Source: Hoplostethus atlanticus (Eukaryota; Chordata; Actinopteri; Trachichthyiformes; Trachichthyidae). Taken from it: DNA of 64,000 nucleotides. Position 1 is the first letter of the stretch. Each line of letters starts with the position of its first letter. Where the stretch lies: the NCBI GenBank assembly GCA_034670405.1, contig JAXDDX010000187.1:1-64000 (forward strand). Direction: 5' to 3'. This document shows, in pieces, positions 11,142 through 20,419 of the stretch. The notes beneath the pieces were generated by a model. It had not been told where the DNA came from and did not search any database. It saw only the letters and a program-made list of their open reading frames with translations. A program made the position numbers and the translations under genes.

Positions 11142-12330
11142 TTACTCCTTAATTGTCAGGTGACATTTCAAACGAAGTAGGCAGGGTTTCAAAGGTTTTC
11201 CATCATCCAAACCCATTATGAGTCTTTGGATGAACGTAAAGGTGTAGGTGAGCTTTTTGGGATAGTCCAGATGCAGGGCATAAATCAGACTGTATAGCAT
11301 TACGAGAGCACCAGGCAAACTGGGGAAATCATCTATGATAATTTCCCCTTCCACCACCACAGCAACTTTCTCAGAGTTGAGCTCAATGACATCTGTAGCA
11401 TCTCTGACCACGGAGAGAAGTGCAACAGGCAGCTCTAGGATATCTGGCTCATCTGAATCTTTCACCTGAAATGGGCACAAATTGTGCTTTACTACTCAAA
11501 GAAACAACACGCTGAGTTAATCTTTCCTGAAAATGTGTATGCATCACACTTACATTCCATGTTTTGAAGAACTCTGAACCATCCTCATTCAAGTAGACAG
11601 GGAGACCACGAAGGACAACAGTGCGTCTTGTGATGACATCCAAATGTTCCTTTACAAGAGAAACAATGCAGGACAAGACATGATTTCACAGTTCAAATGT
11701 TACACTTGGAATTCACAAAATGTGTTGATTTAAAATCTAAATTAGGATTTAGACAAATTGTGTTTCCTGGCAGGGTTTTGAGCAACTACACATTATCAAA
11801 CTAAGAATTGTGACTCCAATTTAGCGTGTTGTGCCAATTCAAATGAAAGCTTGAGGACTTGTCAAGTGGTAGAGAACATCCACTGACAGTGTTTCCCCTA
11901 TCATTATATTAGCCCGCTCCGCCAAGCTCACGTTCCGCTCTCCCTGAACAACACGGAAATTTGTTTAAAAACTAAAAAAATAATATGACATTTCAATTTG
12001 GCTATAATGTTTTTGGGTTATTTATTATTATTCTTGAAGTGTAGTTATGAACATGTAATTCGAAGTAAAAAAAAAATGAAGATCACATCACACACAAGAC
12101 CAACTCTGAGCGAAAGCAATGTAGCATGATTCAGGCACACAGGAATTGGTCGCTGTATTCTTCTGTGTGCTGGAATTCTGCAGTGCTACTGTATTTTCAA
12201 GTATGTCAATTGACTAACCTGGAGATCATATATCCTCAGTATGTTGCGTAGTTCCGCTGCCATCCTGCCTGTGCCGCCTGCCTTAACCCTGTATAAGGCG
12301 ATGAGTTTTAGACTGTGTCGGTCCAGCTCA
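11142..12330 (-). pseudogene. SAMD3-like multicopy gene, 5'-truncated, three exons
   Basis: Three minus-strand exons join in phase 0: exon A from about 12330 to 12219 (donor CAG|GTTAGT), exon B 11649-11554 (acceptor TAAAG, donor AAT|GTAAGT), and exon C 11465-11142 (acceptor TTCAG, stop TAA). The C-terminal exon includes LPGALVMLYSLIYALHLDYP and ends CHLTIKE. I recognise this pattern from large families of fish proteins often labelled 'sterile alpha motif domain-containing protein 3-like' or uncharacterised. No SAM domain is visible here, because the 5' part is missing. Upstream sequence is cut off at 12384 by the neighbouring inverted repeat, so the gene is broken. Biochemical function is unknown. 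The family name is from memory and is less certain than the exon structure. Confidence 0.6.
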
Positions 12331-12383
12331 GAGTAAAATTCAAACAAACAGAAACAAACAAACAAACAGAACAAACCAGGAAG

Positions 12384-12945
12384 GAGTTTTTAGGTCACAG
12401 ACATTACGGAAAGTCATGGAAAAGTGATAGAACTCTATTACTGTACATATCCAAATGAGAAGCAGTCAATAGCGTGCCTTCCACCCAGGAAGATTTCTCT
12501 CCCCCTGCACTCGATAGAGAGCTGCTGACAACAACGTGCACACTCAATTCTCCTCTGTGCTGTTGACAGGTGAAACATACGACAACCACACGGGGCGCTG
12601 TGATAACGTGCAAACATCGCTAACACAAACTACACTGTCAGCCACTGTCTGTAATGCTATAAATACGATGTTGACTGTAGTGCCACTTACAATTCTCTAA
12701 TGAAGAACTATATATGCGGTACATTTTTTATTAATGATTTTTTTTATTGAGAAGAATTTCGGGAAGGGGGGGGTTCAAATGGGTGTAGGGGTGTATCAGG
12801 GGGTGGTGGGTTGCAAATGGGTGTAGGGGTGTGTCAGGGGGTGGTGGGTTGCAAATGGGTGTAGGGGTGTGTCAGGGGGTGGTGGGTTGCAAATGGGTGT
12901 AGGGGTGTGTCAGGGGGTGGTGGGTTGCAAAGGGGTGTGTGTGTG
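12384..12945 (-). repeat. Inverted ~500-bp copy B (partner of 8081-8584)
   Basis: Reverse complement of copy A, with the same sharp edge (GGAAGGAGTTTTTAGG on plus) at 12384. Here it continues without a break, through a (GT)n/(GA)n run, into the 3' end of the coiled-coil gene at 13019. It probably contains that gene's 3' UTR: AATAAA motifs lie on the minus strand around 12730-12750. Its 38-bp minisatellite is expanded compared with copy A. Confidence 0.8.
12781..12932. repeat. 38-bp minisatellite, 4 copies
   Basis: The unit begins GGGTGTAGGGGTGTGTCAGG and ends TTGCAAAT, with starts at 12781, 12819, 12857 and 12895. Copy A at 8.1 kb has only about 1.5 units, so the array has changed length since the duplication. 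Confidence 0.9.
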
Positions 12946-13018
12946 TGTGTGTGAGTGAGAGAGAGAGAGAGCACAGATGTCACAGTGCTCAGGTTCTTCT
13001 CCTGAAGAAATTCAGGAT

Positions 13019-13735
13019 TTATTTCCTGCTGGAAGTGGACTTGATCTTCCCCTCTTTCTCCTTCTCTTCCTTCTCTTCCTTCTCTCTCCTCTGTGTTGGG
13101 GCCAGGACACCGATGACTCTCCTCATCATGGAAGGCTTCTTCTTCTCCAGAGCTGCCTGTTGATCCCGCTGGGTGACCAGTATCCCACAAATTACATCCT
13201 GGAGGTGCTCCTTCTCCACCTCACAGGCCTTGAGCTCTTGGTTGAGGGCCTCAATTGCTTGGCAGAGGACCTTCCTCTCCACATCACAGGCCTTGAGCTG
13301 CATGGCCATTTCCTGGAGGTTCAAGGCCTTCTCTGCGTGGAGCATTCCTTTCAGCTCCTCATTTTCTTGGCGGAGGGCCTCGTTCTTCACCTCACAGGCC
13401 TTGAGTTGGATGGCCTGCTCCTGTACCTTGTCCTGTGCTTCCTCCAGCTGGAAACAAGGATAATAAAATAGCTTTCGTCCTTGCTCTAAAGCGTCCATCT
13501 GGATTAGGAAAGCAGACAGCATCTCCTCTATGGTTTCCAGGTCAGCTGTCTCTTTAGTGTCTCCAGCGTGGACAAGGCTTTTGACATTATCCAGATGAGG
13601 CTTGATGTATTCCTCCAGGTTCTTCAAAAAACGTTGCAGGATGTTTTTCTGGAGAGCCTTGGTTCCATGGGTATTGTTATCCTTCCGGTTGTGACCCTTT
13701 CTTTGCCTTCTTCTCTTTTTCTTTGGTGCTTCCAT
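13019..13735 (-). CDS. Unrecognised intronless coiled-coil protein, left-arm copy (238 aa)
   Basis: I do not recognise this family. From the ATG at 13735 (context CACGATGG) it encodes 238 residues in one exon. Residues 4-13 (PKKKRRRQRK) look like a nuclear localisation signal. A central charged coiled coil follows, with repeated QLKACEV/DVE...ALNQELKACEVEKE blocks, then a basic/acidic tail rich in KEEKE and ending KSTSSRK. A longer reading from 13777 would need a GTG start. A TATA box (13780-13786, minus) is only about 45 nt upstream of the ATG. Compared with the right-arm copy, the stop comes 10 codons early (AAA changed to TAA), so the C-terminus may be truncated. Nuclear, structural or nucleic-acid-binding roles are guesses from composition. 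Confidence 0.5.
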   Translation of the reverse strand: MEAPKKKRRRQRKGHNRKDNNTHGTKALQKNILQRFLKNLEEYIKPHLDNVKSLVHAGDTKETADLETIEEMLSAFLIQMDALEQGRKLFYYPCFQLEEAQDKVQEQAIQLKACEVKNEALRQENEELKGMLHAEKALNLQEMAMQLKACDVERKVLCQAIEALNQELKACEVEKEHLQDVICGILVTQRDQQAALEKKKPSMMRRVIGVLAPTQRREKEEKEEKEKEGKIKSTSSRK

Positions 13736-13779
13736 CGTGAGATTCGCTCCAAATATGCCCACATCGCTGCTGCGCACTC

Positions 13780-13786
13780 TTTTATA
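13780..13786 (-). promoter_or_regulatory. TATA box of the coiled-coil gene
   Basis: The minus strand reads GGTATAAAAGAG, about 45-50 nt upstream of the ATG at 13735. This implies a very short 5' UTR. The segment is missing from the right-arm copy. Confidence 0.5.
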
Positions 13787-14084
13787 CCTTTGAGTTCCGC
13801 TGATGTCATAATGAGCATGACATCATCGAGAGAGTGTGTGTGTGTGTGTGTAAGATGCCATGGTTTATAGAGTGTATTGTTTGATAAACATTTGCTAAAA
13901 TAATGTATTGGGTGTATGAATTATATATATCTATTTATATTATCAGAAATTGATTATATTCATACACCCAATACATTATTTTAGCAAATGTTTATCAAAC
14001 AATACACTCTATAAACCATGGCATCTTACACACACACACACACTCTCTCGATGATGTCATGCTCATTATGACATCAGCGGAACT

Positions 14085-15015
14085 CAAAGACACTAAAGAG
14101 ACAGCTGACCTGGAAACCATAGAGGAGACGCTGTCTGCTTTCCTAATCTAGATGGACGCTTTAGAGCAAGGACGAAAGCTATTTTATTATCCTTGTTTCC
14201 AGCTGGAGGAAGCACAGGACAAGGTACAGGAGCAGGCCATCCAACTCAAGGCCTGTGAGGTGAAGAACGAGGCCCTCCGCCAAGAAAATGAGGAGCTGAA
14301 AGGAATGCTCCACGCAGAGAAGGCCTTGAACCTCTAGGAAATGGCCATGCAGCTCAAGGCCTGTGATGTGGAGAGGGAGGTCCTCTGCCAAGCAATTGAG
14401 GCCCTCAACCAAGAGCTCAGGGCCTGTGAAGTGGAGAAGGAGGCCCTCCGCCAAGAACGTGAGGAGCTGAAAGGAATGCTCCACGCAGAGAAGGCCTTGA
14501 ACATCCAGGAAGAGGCCATGCAGCTCAAGGCCTGTGATGTGGAGAGGGAGGTCCTCTGTGAAGAAATTGAGGCCCTCAACCAAGAGCTCAAGGCCTGTGA
14601 GGTGGAGAAGGAGGCCCTCCGCCAAGAACGTGAGGAGCTGAAAGGAATGCTCCACGCAGAGAAGGCCTTGAACATCCAGGAAGAGGCCATGCAGCTCAAG
14701 GCTTGTGATGTGAAGAGGGAGCTCTTCTGGCAAGCAATTGAGGCCCTCAACCAAGAGCTCAAGGCCTGTGAGGTGGAGAAGGAGGACCTCCAGAAGGCAC
14801 TGGAGGAGAGTCTGGTCACCCAGCTGGCTCAACAGGCAGCTCTGGAGAAGAAGAAGCCTTCCATGATGAGGAGAGTCATCGGTGTCCTGGCCCCAACACA
14901 GAGGAGAGAGAAGGAAGAGAAGGAAGAGAAGGAGAAAGAGGAGAAGAAAGAGGGGAAGATCAAGTCCACTTCCAGCAGGAAAAAAATCCTGAATTTCTTC
15001 AGGAGAAGAACCTGA
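14085..15015 (+). pseudogene. Coiled-coil gene, right-arm copy; start lost, repeats expanded
   Basis: Same protein as the left-arm gene, in mirror orientation. The TATA box, start codon, nuclear localisation signal and first part of the protein are deleted (joint near 14089). In-frame TAG stops interrupt it at 14149-14151 and at 14335-14337. After that an uninterrupted frame (14341-15015) has two complete 57-residue (171-nt) repeat units plus a third partial one, whereas the left copy has only one partial unit. It ends ten residues later than the left copy, in KILNFFRRRT. The nearly identical repeats suggest recent unequal exchange. It has no usable start upstream, so I treat it as a pseudogene. 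Confidence 0.65.
14341..14800 (+). repeat. 171-bp coding tandem repeat (57-aa coiled-coil unit)
   Basis: Units start at ATGCAGCTCAAGGCCTGTGA at about 14347, 14518 and 14689, each 171 bp. The period keeps the frame. The long minus-strand open frame at 14179-15069 is only the antisense shadow of this repeat. Confidence 0.85.
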
Positions 15016-15032
15016 GCACTGTGACATCTGTG

Positions 15033-15045
<13 letters not shown>

Positions 15046-15069
<24 letters not shown>

Positions 15070-16344
15070 GCAAAGGCAGGCAGAAACCGAAAGTGAGAAT
15101 GACGGACCGAAAACCCCCCAAAGAAACCGAGAGAGGGCTCAGATTGTTATCCTTGTCTTTTCTATGCTCCTTTGTCTTATTTATTTCAGTCGTATTAGGA
15201 CAAGCAATAACAATAACTTTCAGCCAAACTGGACGAGCATGCATGTTATTGTGAGGAAATTCATCAATTTGGACTCCTGTAGGTGTTTTATTGGTGGAAT
15301 GCAATGCAATTTCCCTAAAAAGACTGTTTTGACCCAGATTGAGTCAGATATTTTTAACCTCTTTCACTCTGTTATTCCCAAGTTATAGCCTAGTTACAGA
15401 AGTGGGACCAGGCAGAGAGCAGGGCATAGCCTTATGGGTAATATTTTACTTGAAACCTAGTCAATAACACATTGACAACCAGTGTTGGGTTGTGACACAT
15501 TACTCAGTAAACATTTATGGTGATATTACCGCTTTTCTCAGTGGGACAGTGTAACAAATCACTAGTTCAATTTGATGAATTTAATTTAGTTTACAAACGT
15601 ATTTTTTGTCATGTCTACTAATTATCAGAACATTAGAATTACATAGTATATTTACAAAGACTGATTCACTCCTAATAGCATCCTTGATGGGTGTAATCCC
15701 TGTGTTAATTTAGCAGTGGAACGGTGCATTAATCTACTGTAGTTGGTAGAAATTCCAAAATAAAAGTCCCCTGCCAATCATTACTGACAAAAAAATATAT
15801 GCTGTGGGTTAGTCAGGAAAGGCTCATGAAGGGCGTTTCAGACATGGAGTTGTAAGGTCATGGTTATTGTTTATCAGACTTTTATTAATTATTATATTAA
15901 TGAACCAGTTATTCAATATGAGAGTAAATGGTCTGAATACAGTTGGTTATATTCATATTCATTTATATTTAACAGTAATGCTACCACTGGCACCAAAAAA
16001 TGTGGATAAAAAAAACTTTTTATATTTTATTGTGTTATAAAATGTGTGTCCAATTCCCTTCAGTATATTTTAATGTGATTTTAAGGTGTAGTTTCAAAAT
16101 GTCCTTAGACGTATATTTTCACTGCTACAAGAGTCAAAACTGGGACAGAACTGAAGCACAAATTACCCACAACACCACTGCTGCAGTATAGAAAATGACT
16201 GCAGCAAAGTCACCAGATTTCAATTGTAAATTGTCACTAAGTAGACCTCTGATAATTCTGGTTTAGCAGTGTTTACATTCTGTCTCGGGGCGTTCACTGA
16301 CCTGGCCATATGTTCACTGGTCCATCTGGTTTAATCACGCTGAA

Positions 16345-16376
<32 letters not shown>

Positions 16377-16772
16377 TCTGCTTAAAGAGGTTCCGACCTA
16401 CTGGACCTGGACCCAACCTATTGGAACATTAGTGTATAGGCTATTATTTTGTGTGTGTGTGTGTTTGTGTATCACTGTGTGTGTGTGTTGGTCAGGGATA
16501 GAGGGATTTCAGAGTGTATTGCTGCCACTGGATCAAGGCCCAAAGCTATCAGAACATTTGGAAGAATGCTGTGACACCATATGGCTCACATACACGTTGC
16601 ACGCATGTGTGCATATGTGTGTGTGTGCATATGTGTGTGTGTGTGTGTGTGTGTGAGAACTGTGCAAAGGACTAGCCAAAGTAGTACTTGGCAGCAGGCA
16701 GGGTGACTGACTGAGTCTCCACGGTGACATGATGTCATCAGACACAGCAGGTCAGCCACACACACACACATA

Positions 16773-16815
<43 letters not shown>

Positions 16816-17078
16816 ACTAGAATGGTTGAGATGTGTTACTATGTTGTTATTGTGTGACACTGGGAACCATTTCCATGTCCTGTTTTGTCATTCAATTCAA
16901 TTCAATACATGCAATAAAAATGCAATAAAAGTGCACAACAAATCCCAACATGCGGTGTAGCTCATGGACGGACAGGTGTGCAAAACACAGAGACCTCATT
17001 TACGATTTACACTCATTTCTGTGAGAATGAAACATTGGCCTCAAGGGTTAGACCGATACCTGAGGCCGATATTAGCCT
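15046..17078. other. Intergenic with (CA)n/(GT)n tracts
   Basis: No gene is seen. Simple repeats include (CA)n at about 15040-15069, (GT)n at about 16346-16371, 16450-16490 and 16616-16655, and (CA)n at 16757-16811. The stretch 15400-16300 is AT-rich and featureless to me. The sequence just before 17079 and after 22015 continues as one block once the retrotransposon is ignored. Confidence 0.5.
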
Positions 17079-17083
17079 GTTAT
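17079..17083. repeat. Target-site duplication, left (GTTAT)
   Basis: GTTAT precedes the 5' LTR and the same five bases follow the 3' LTR end at 22011-22015. A 5-bp duplication is typical of Ty3/gypsy insertion. Confidence 0.75.
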
Positions 17084-17417
17084 TGTCACGGTCTCGGCCG
17101 TGCCTCCAGTGTTGTCTACATGTCTGTGTCTGTCTGTCTGTGTGTGTTGGCGGGCGTGGCTTCAGACTCCGGCTCATCACCATCTCCCGTTCACCTGCTC
17201 CACTCCGCACACCTGCCATTCATCAACCATCACCTCCAGTACAAGTACCCCGGCTTTCCACCCACTGCCTGCCTACCTGCTCATCATCTGCCTGTCCAGC
17301 TCCTTCCTCTGTCTCCGCTCCTGCCTACCCCCCGCTCTCCCCTTTCCCAATAAACCATTGTTCATTCAACTCCGTGTTCGGTTCTGCATTTGGGTCTAAC
17401 CTTGTGATACCATAACA
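17084..17417 (+). repeat. 5' LTR (334 bp)
   Basis: Starts TGTCACGGTCTCGG and ends CCATAACA. It has a polyadenylation signal AATAAA at 17349-17354. Its last 29 bp recur exactly at 21982-22010, which fixes the LTR end. Confidence 0.85.
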
Positions 17418-17434
17418 GAACGATCTGGCCAGCG

Positions 17435-18440
17435 ATGGACCCAGCGAACCCGGACTCAGAGGCCGCCTCGCTCCGGAGAGCAATCGCCAGCCAAGGCAAG
17501 TTCTTGGGGCAGCACGAACAAGTTCTCCGGAGCCTCGCCGAAAACAACCAGGCTATGCTACAGCAGATCACCCAGCTAACCAACCAGGTAGCTATGCTAA
17601 CAACTCACCTCACTCCGCCAGTCTCCACAGCCCCGCTCTCCCAGCCAGTCCTCCCAGGCTCCATCCCCGGTGCCTCCACCCTCCCGAGAATCCTACGCGG
17701 CGGATCCGGAACCCTTCTCCGGGGATACGAACAAATGCCGAGGTTTCGTTCTCCAATGCTCCATGGTTTTCCACCAGCAGCCACAGACTTTCCCCACCGA
17801 TTCCGCTAAGGTACGCTACGTTATCAGCTTGTTGAGAGGCAGGGCCCTGGTCTGGGCCGAGGCCGCTAGCTCCCACCAGCCTCTTACTTCTCTCTCATTT
17901 AACGATTTTATTTCTGAACTTAAGGATGTGTTTGATCACCCCGACCATTGGGGAGACGCTTCCAAGCGCCTAGCCAACATCCGCCAAGGAGCCCGCAGTG
18001 TGGCCGATTATTCCGTGGATTTTAAGACTTTGGCAGCTGACGCTGGGTGGGACAACGCGGCGCTACAGGGCATCTTTTTAAATGGTTTGACGGAACAGTT
18101 ACAGGACGAAATAGCCACTCGAGACGAGCCGAATAATTTTAAATCCCTTGTCTCCCTAGCCATCAGGTTAGACAACCGTCTGCGGGGCCGGCGCCGGCAA
18201 GGAGCGTTACGTCTTCATCCGCCAAGCATCGCTCGCTCCGCCCCTCCTCCGCTCGCTGCTATGGGAGCTGCATCATCCGAGGCTTCCCATGGGGAGGAGC
18301 CCATGCAGCTGGGAAGAGCCCGCCTGTCGCCGGCTGAGCGGCTCCGCAGGATGCGGGCAGGTGAGTGCCTCTACTGTGGGGAACCCAACCACACTTTCAC
18401 TACCTGTCCTATCCGGCCAAAAGACCGGGCTCACCAGTAA
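17435..18440 (+). pseudogene. gag remnant with CCHC zinc knuckle
   Basis: Starts with an ATG at 17435, about 18 bp after the LTR. The N-terminal part is in one frame to about 17690; the rest is in another, so there is a frameshift near 17670-17700. The middle contains a typical gypsy capsid-like region rich in W, F and L. A C-x2-C-x4-H-x4-C zinc knuckle is encoded at 18366-18407, near the C-terminus. Gag builds the particle and binds the element RNA. The stop is TAA at 18438-18440. Confidence 0.8.
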
Positions 18441-18442
18441 CA

Positions 18443-19579
18443 ATGGGGGTACTGGTGAGCCAAACAGCCTCTTCCCCCTTCCCACGCATGCAGTTTAGAG
18501 CCACCCTGTGCTGGAACCAGGAGACTCTTCCCCTGCTGGCTCTGGTAGATTCTGGCACCGATGACAATTTCATTGATTCGGAGCTCGTCTCTCAGGCCGG
18601 CATTGCCACCGAGCCACTAGCATCACCGTTAGACGCCAATGCCTTGGACGGGAAACTCCTGGCACACATCACCCACCAGACTAAACCCCTGCTCCTCATC
18701 CTCTCCGGCAACCACAGGGAACAGATCCGCTTCCACCTGATCTCTTCACCTCACGCACCTCACCTTGGACATCCCTGGTTGAGACTGCACAATCCCCACC
18801 TCGACTGGTCTTCAGGCAAGGTAACCAGTTGGAGTCCATTCTGTTTGTCCACATGCATGCAATCTGCTCTTCCCCCCACAGAGGGCGCTGCCACTCCTCC
18901 TGTACCGGAACCTCCGGACCTCTCATCTGTCCTGTCCGCTTACCATGACCTGGGGGAGGTGTTCAGTAAGCAGCTGGCGCTTTCTCTGCCTCCGCATCGC
19001 CCCTACGATTGCGCCATTGACCTCCTCCCGGGAGCTACCCTACCTTCTAGCCGGCTGTACAACCTCTCTCGGCCGGAGAGAACCTCCATGGTGACGTACA
19101 TCAAGGACTCCCTGGCTGCTGGCATCATCCGGCCATCCTCTTCCCCGGTTGGTGCCGGCTTTTTCTTCGTCTCCAAGAAGGATCACTCCCTGCATCCATG
19201 CATAGACTTCCGGGGCCTGAACGACATCACGGTCAAGAATAAGTACCCTCTTCCCCTCATCAACTCTGCCTTTGAACCTCTCCAAGGGGCCACTATCTTC
19301 TCCAAACTGGACCTCAGGAATGCGTACCACCTGGTCAGAATCCGGGAGGGAGACGAATGGAAGACGGCCTTCAATACACCTCTGGGCCACTTCGAGTACT
19401 TAGTAATGCCCTTTAGCCTAAACAACGCCCCTGCCGTCTTCCAGGCCCTCGTTAATGACGTGCTCCGGGACTTCCTCAATCGCTCTGTGTTCGTCTATCT
19501 CGACGACATCCTCATCTTTTCCCAGGACCCTGGAGGAACACACCCAGCACGTCAGGCAGGTGCTCCAGAGGCTCCTTGA
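18443..19579 (+). pseudogene. pol remnant 1: protease and reverse transcriptase
   Basis: This open frame overlaps the end of gag and lies -1 to it, as expected if pol was made by -1 ribosomal frameshifting; it could also be a mutation. The aspartic protease motif [10 protein letters not shown] is near 18541-18570. The reverse transcriptase catalytic motif YLDD is at 19496-19507. The usual PFGLTNAP-type motif reads PFSLNNAP. The frame breaks after the catalytic core near 19530-19560. Confidence 0.85.
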
Positions 19580-20419
19580 AAATAAACTCTTTGTGAAGGC
19601 TGAGAAATGTGAATTCATGCGAGTTCTGTCGGCCTCCTTGGCTACATCATTGAGAGCGGGCAGGTGAGAGGAGATCCGGGGAAGATACAGGCGGTGGCAG
19701 AGTGGCCAACTCCTTCATCCCGGAAGCAACTTCAACGCTTCCTTGGATTTGCCAACTTTTACCGCCGCTTCATCCGGGATTACAGGCGCATAGCTGCACC
19801 GCTGACCAGACTCACCTCTCCAGCCGTCCCCTTCTCCTGGTCCTCCGAGGCAGAGCAGGCCTTTGCCCAGCTGAAGGAACGCTTCACCTCCGCACCCATC
19901 CTGGTGCACCCTGACCCCTCACGTCAGTTCACTGTGGAGGTGGATGCCTCCGACACGGGGGTCGGGGCGATCCTCTCACAACGCTCCGGCACCGACCAAA
20001 AGCTCCATCCTTGTGCTTTCCTTTCCCGTAGACTATCCCCGGCCGAACGCAATTACAATGTGGGCAATCGTGAGTTGCTGGCGATGAAGTTGGCCCTGGA
20101 GGAGTGGAGACACTGGTTGGAGGGGGCGGAACTCCCTTTTATCGTCTGGACAGACCATAAAAACCTCGCTTATATACAGTCTGCCAAGCGCCTCAACTCC
20201 CGCCAAGCCCGTTTCTTCGGGCACTTCAATTTCTCAATCACCTACCGTCCTGGTTCCCGCAACATAAAACCAGATGCTCTCTCACGTCTGCACCTCACCC
20301 AGGAGGCTCCACCTGACCCAGACAACATCCTCCCGCCATCCTGCGTGGTGGCCGCGGTCACCTGGGAGATCGAGGCGCAGGTGAAGCAGGCACAACAGGG
20401 ACCAACCCGATCCAGGTAA
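19540..20419 (+). pseudogene. pol remnant 2: RT thumb and RNase H
   Basis: Continues from the polymerase core, first in one frame (about 19540-19632) and then, after a further frameshift near 19632, in another to 20419. It contains the RT connection and a gypsy RNase H region with [12 protein letters not shown] (about 19940) and TDHKNL (about 20151). The frame is lost again at about 20419, just before the integrase. Confidence 0.8.

Larger units (their letters stand above)
8743..12383 (-). mobile_element. Transposon-like unit carrying a SAMD3-like gene fragment
   Basis: The left boundary is CACTGTAAACCCGAATTAG, a terminus seen on many teleost DNA repeats (general knowledge). The unit runs through 8743-8980, is interrupted by an inserted hAT element (8989-10295), resumes at 10304, and contains a polyadenylation signal and three exons on the minus strand (11142-12330). 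On the right it is cut at 12383/12384, where the inverted copy B begins. No matching right terminus is visible, so it appears truncated. Calling it a mobile unit is inference from the terminus and the multicopy nature of the gene family. Confidence 0.5.
12950..15045. repeat. Near-palindrome with 36-bp loop
   Basis: The left arm (12950-13921) and right arm (13958-15045) are reverse complements around the loop at 13922-13957. They differ by two large events. The left arm has about 225 bp (13563-13786) that the right arm lacks, and the right arm has 342 bp more of coiled-coil repeat. Arm lengths agree with this (972 - 225 + 342 = 1089, observed 1088). Each arm holds one copy of the same gene, reading outward. 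Both arms end in simple repeats of the (CA)n/(CT)n type. Confidence 0.9.

Noticed and set aside
14179-15069. 296-codon leucine-rich minus-strand ORF
   Set aside because: It is antisense to the coiled-coil repeat copy. The plus-strand reading shows the real heptad structure, and the equivalent antisense frame also appears in the left arm.
16345-16656. CVCVCV and THTHTH ORFs, here and at many other places
   Set aside because: They come from (GT)n and (CA)n dinucleotide repeats.
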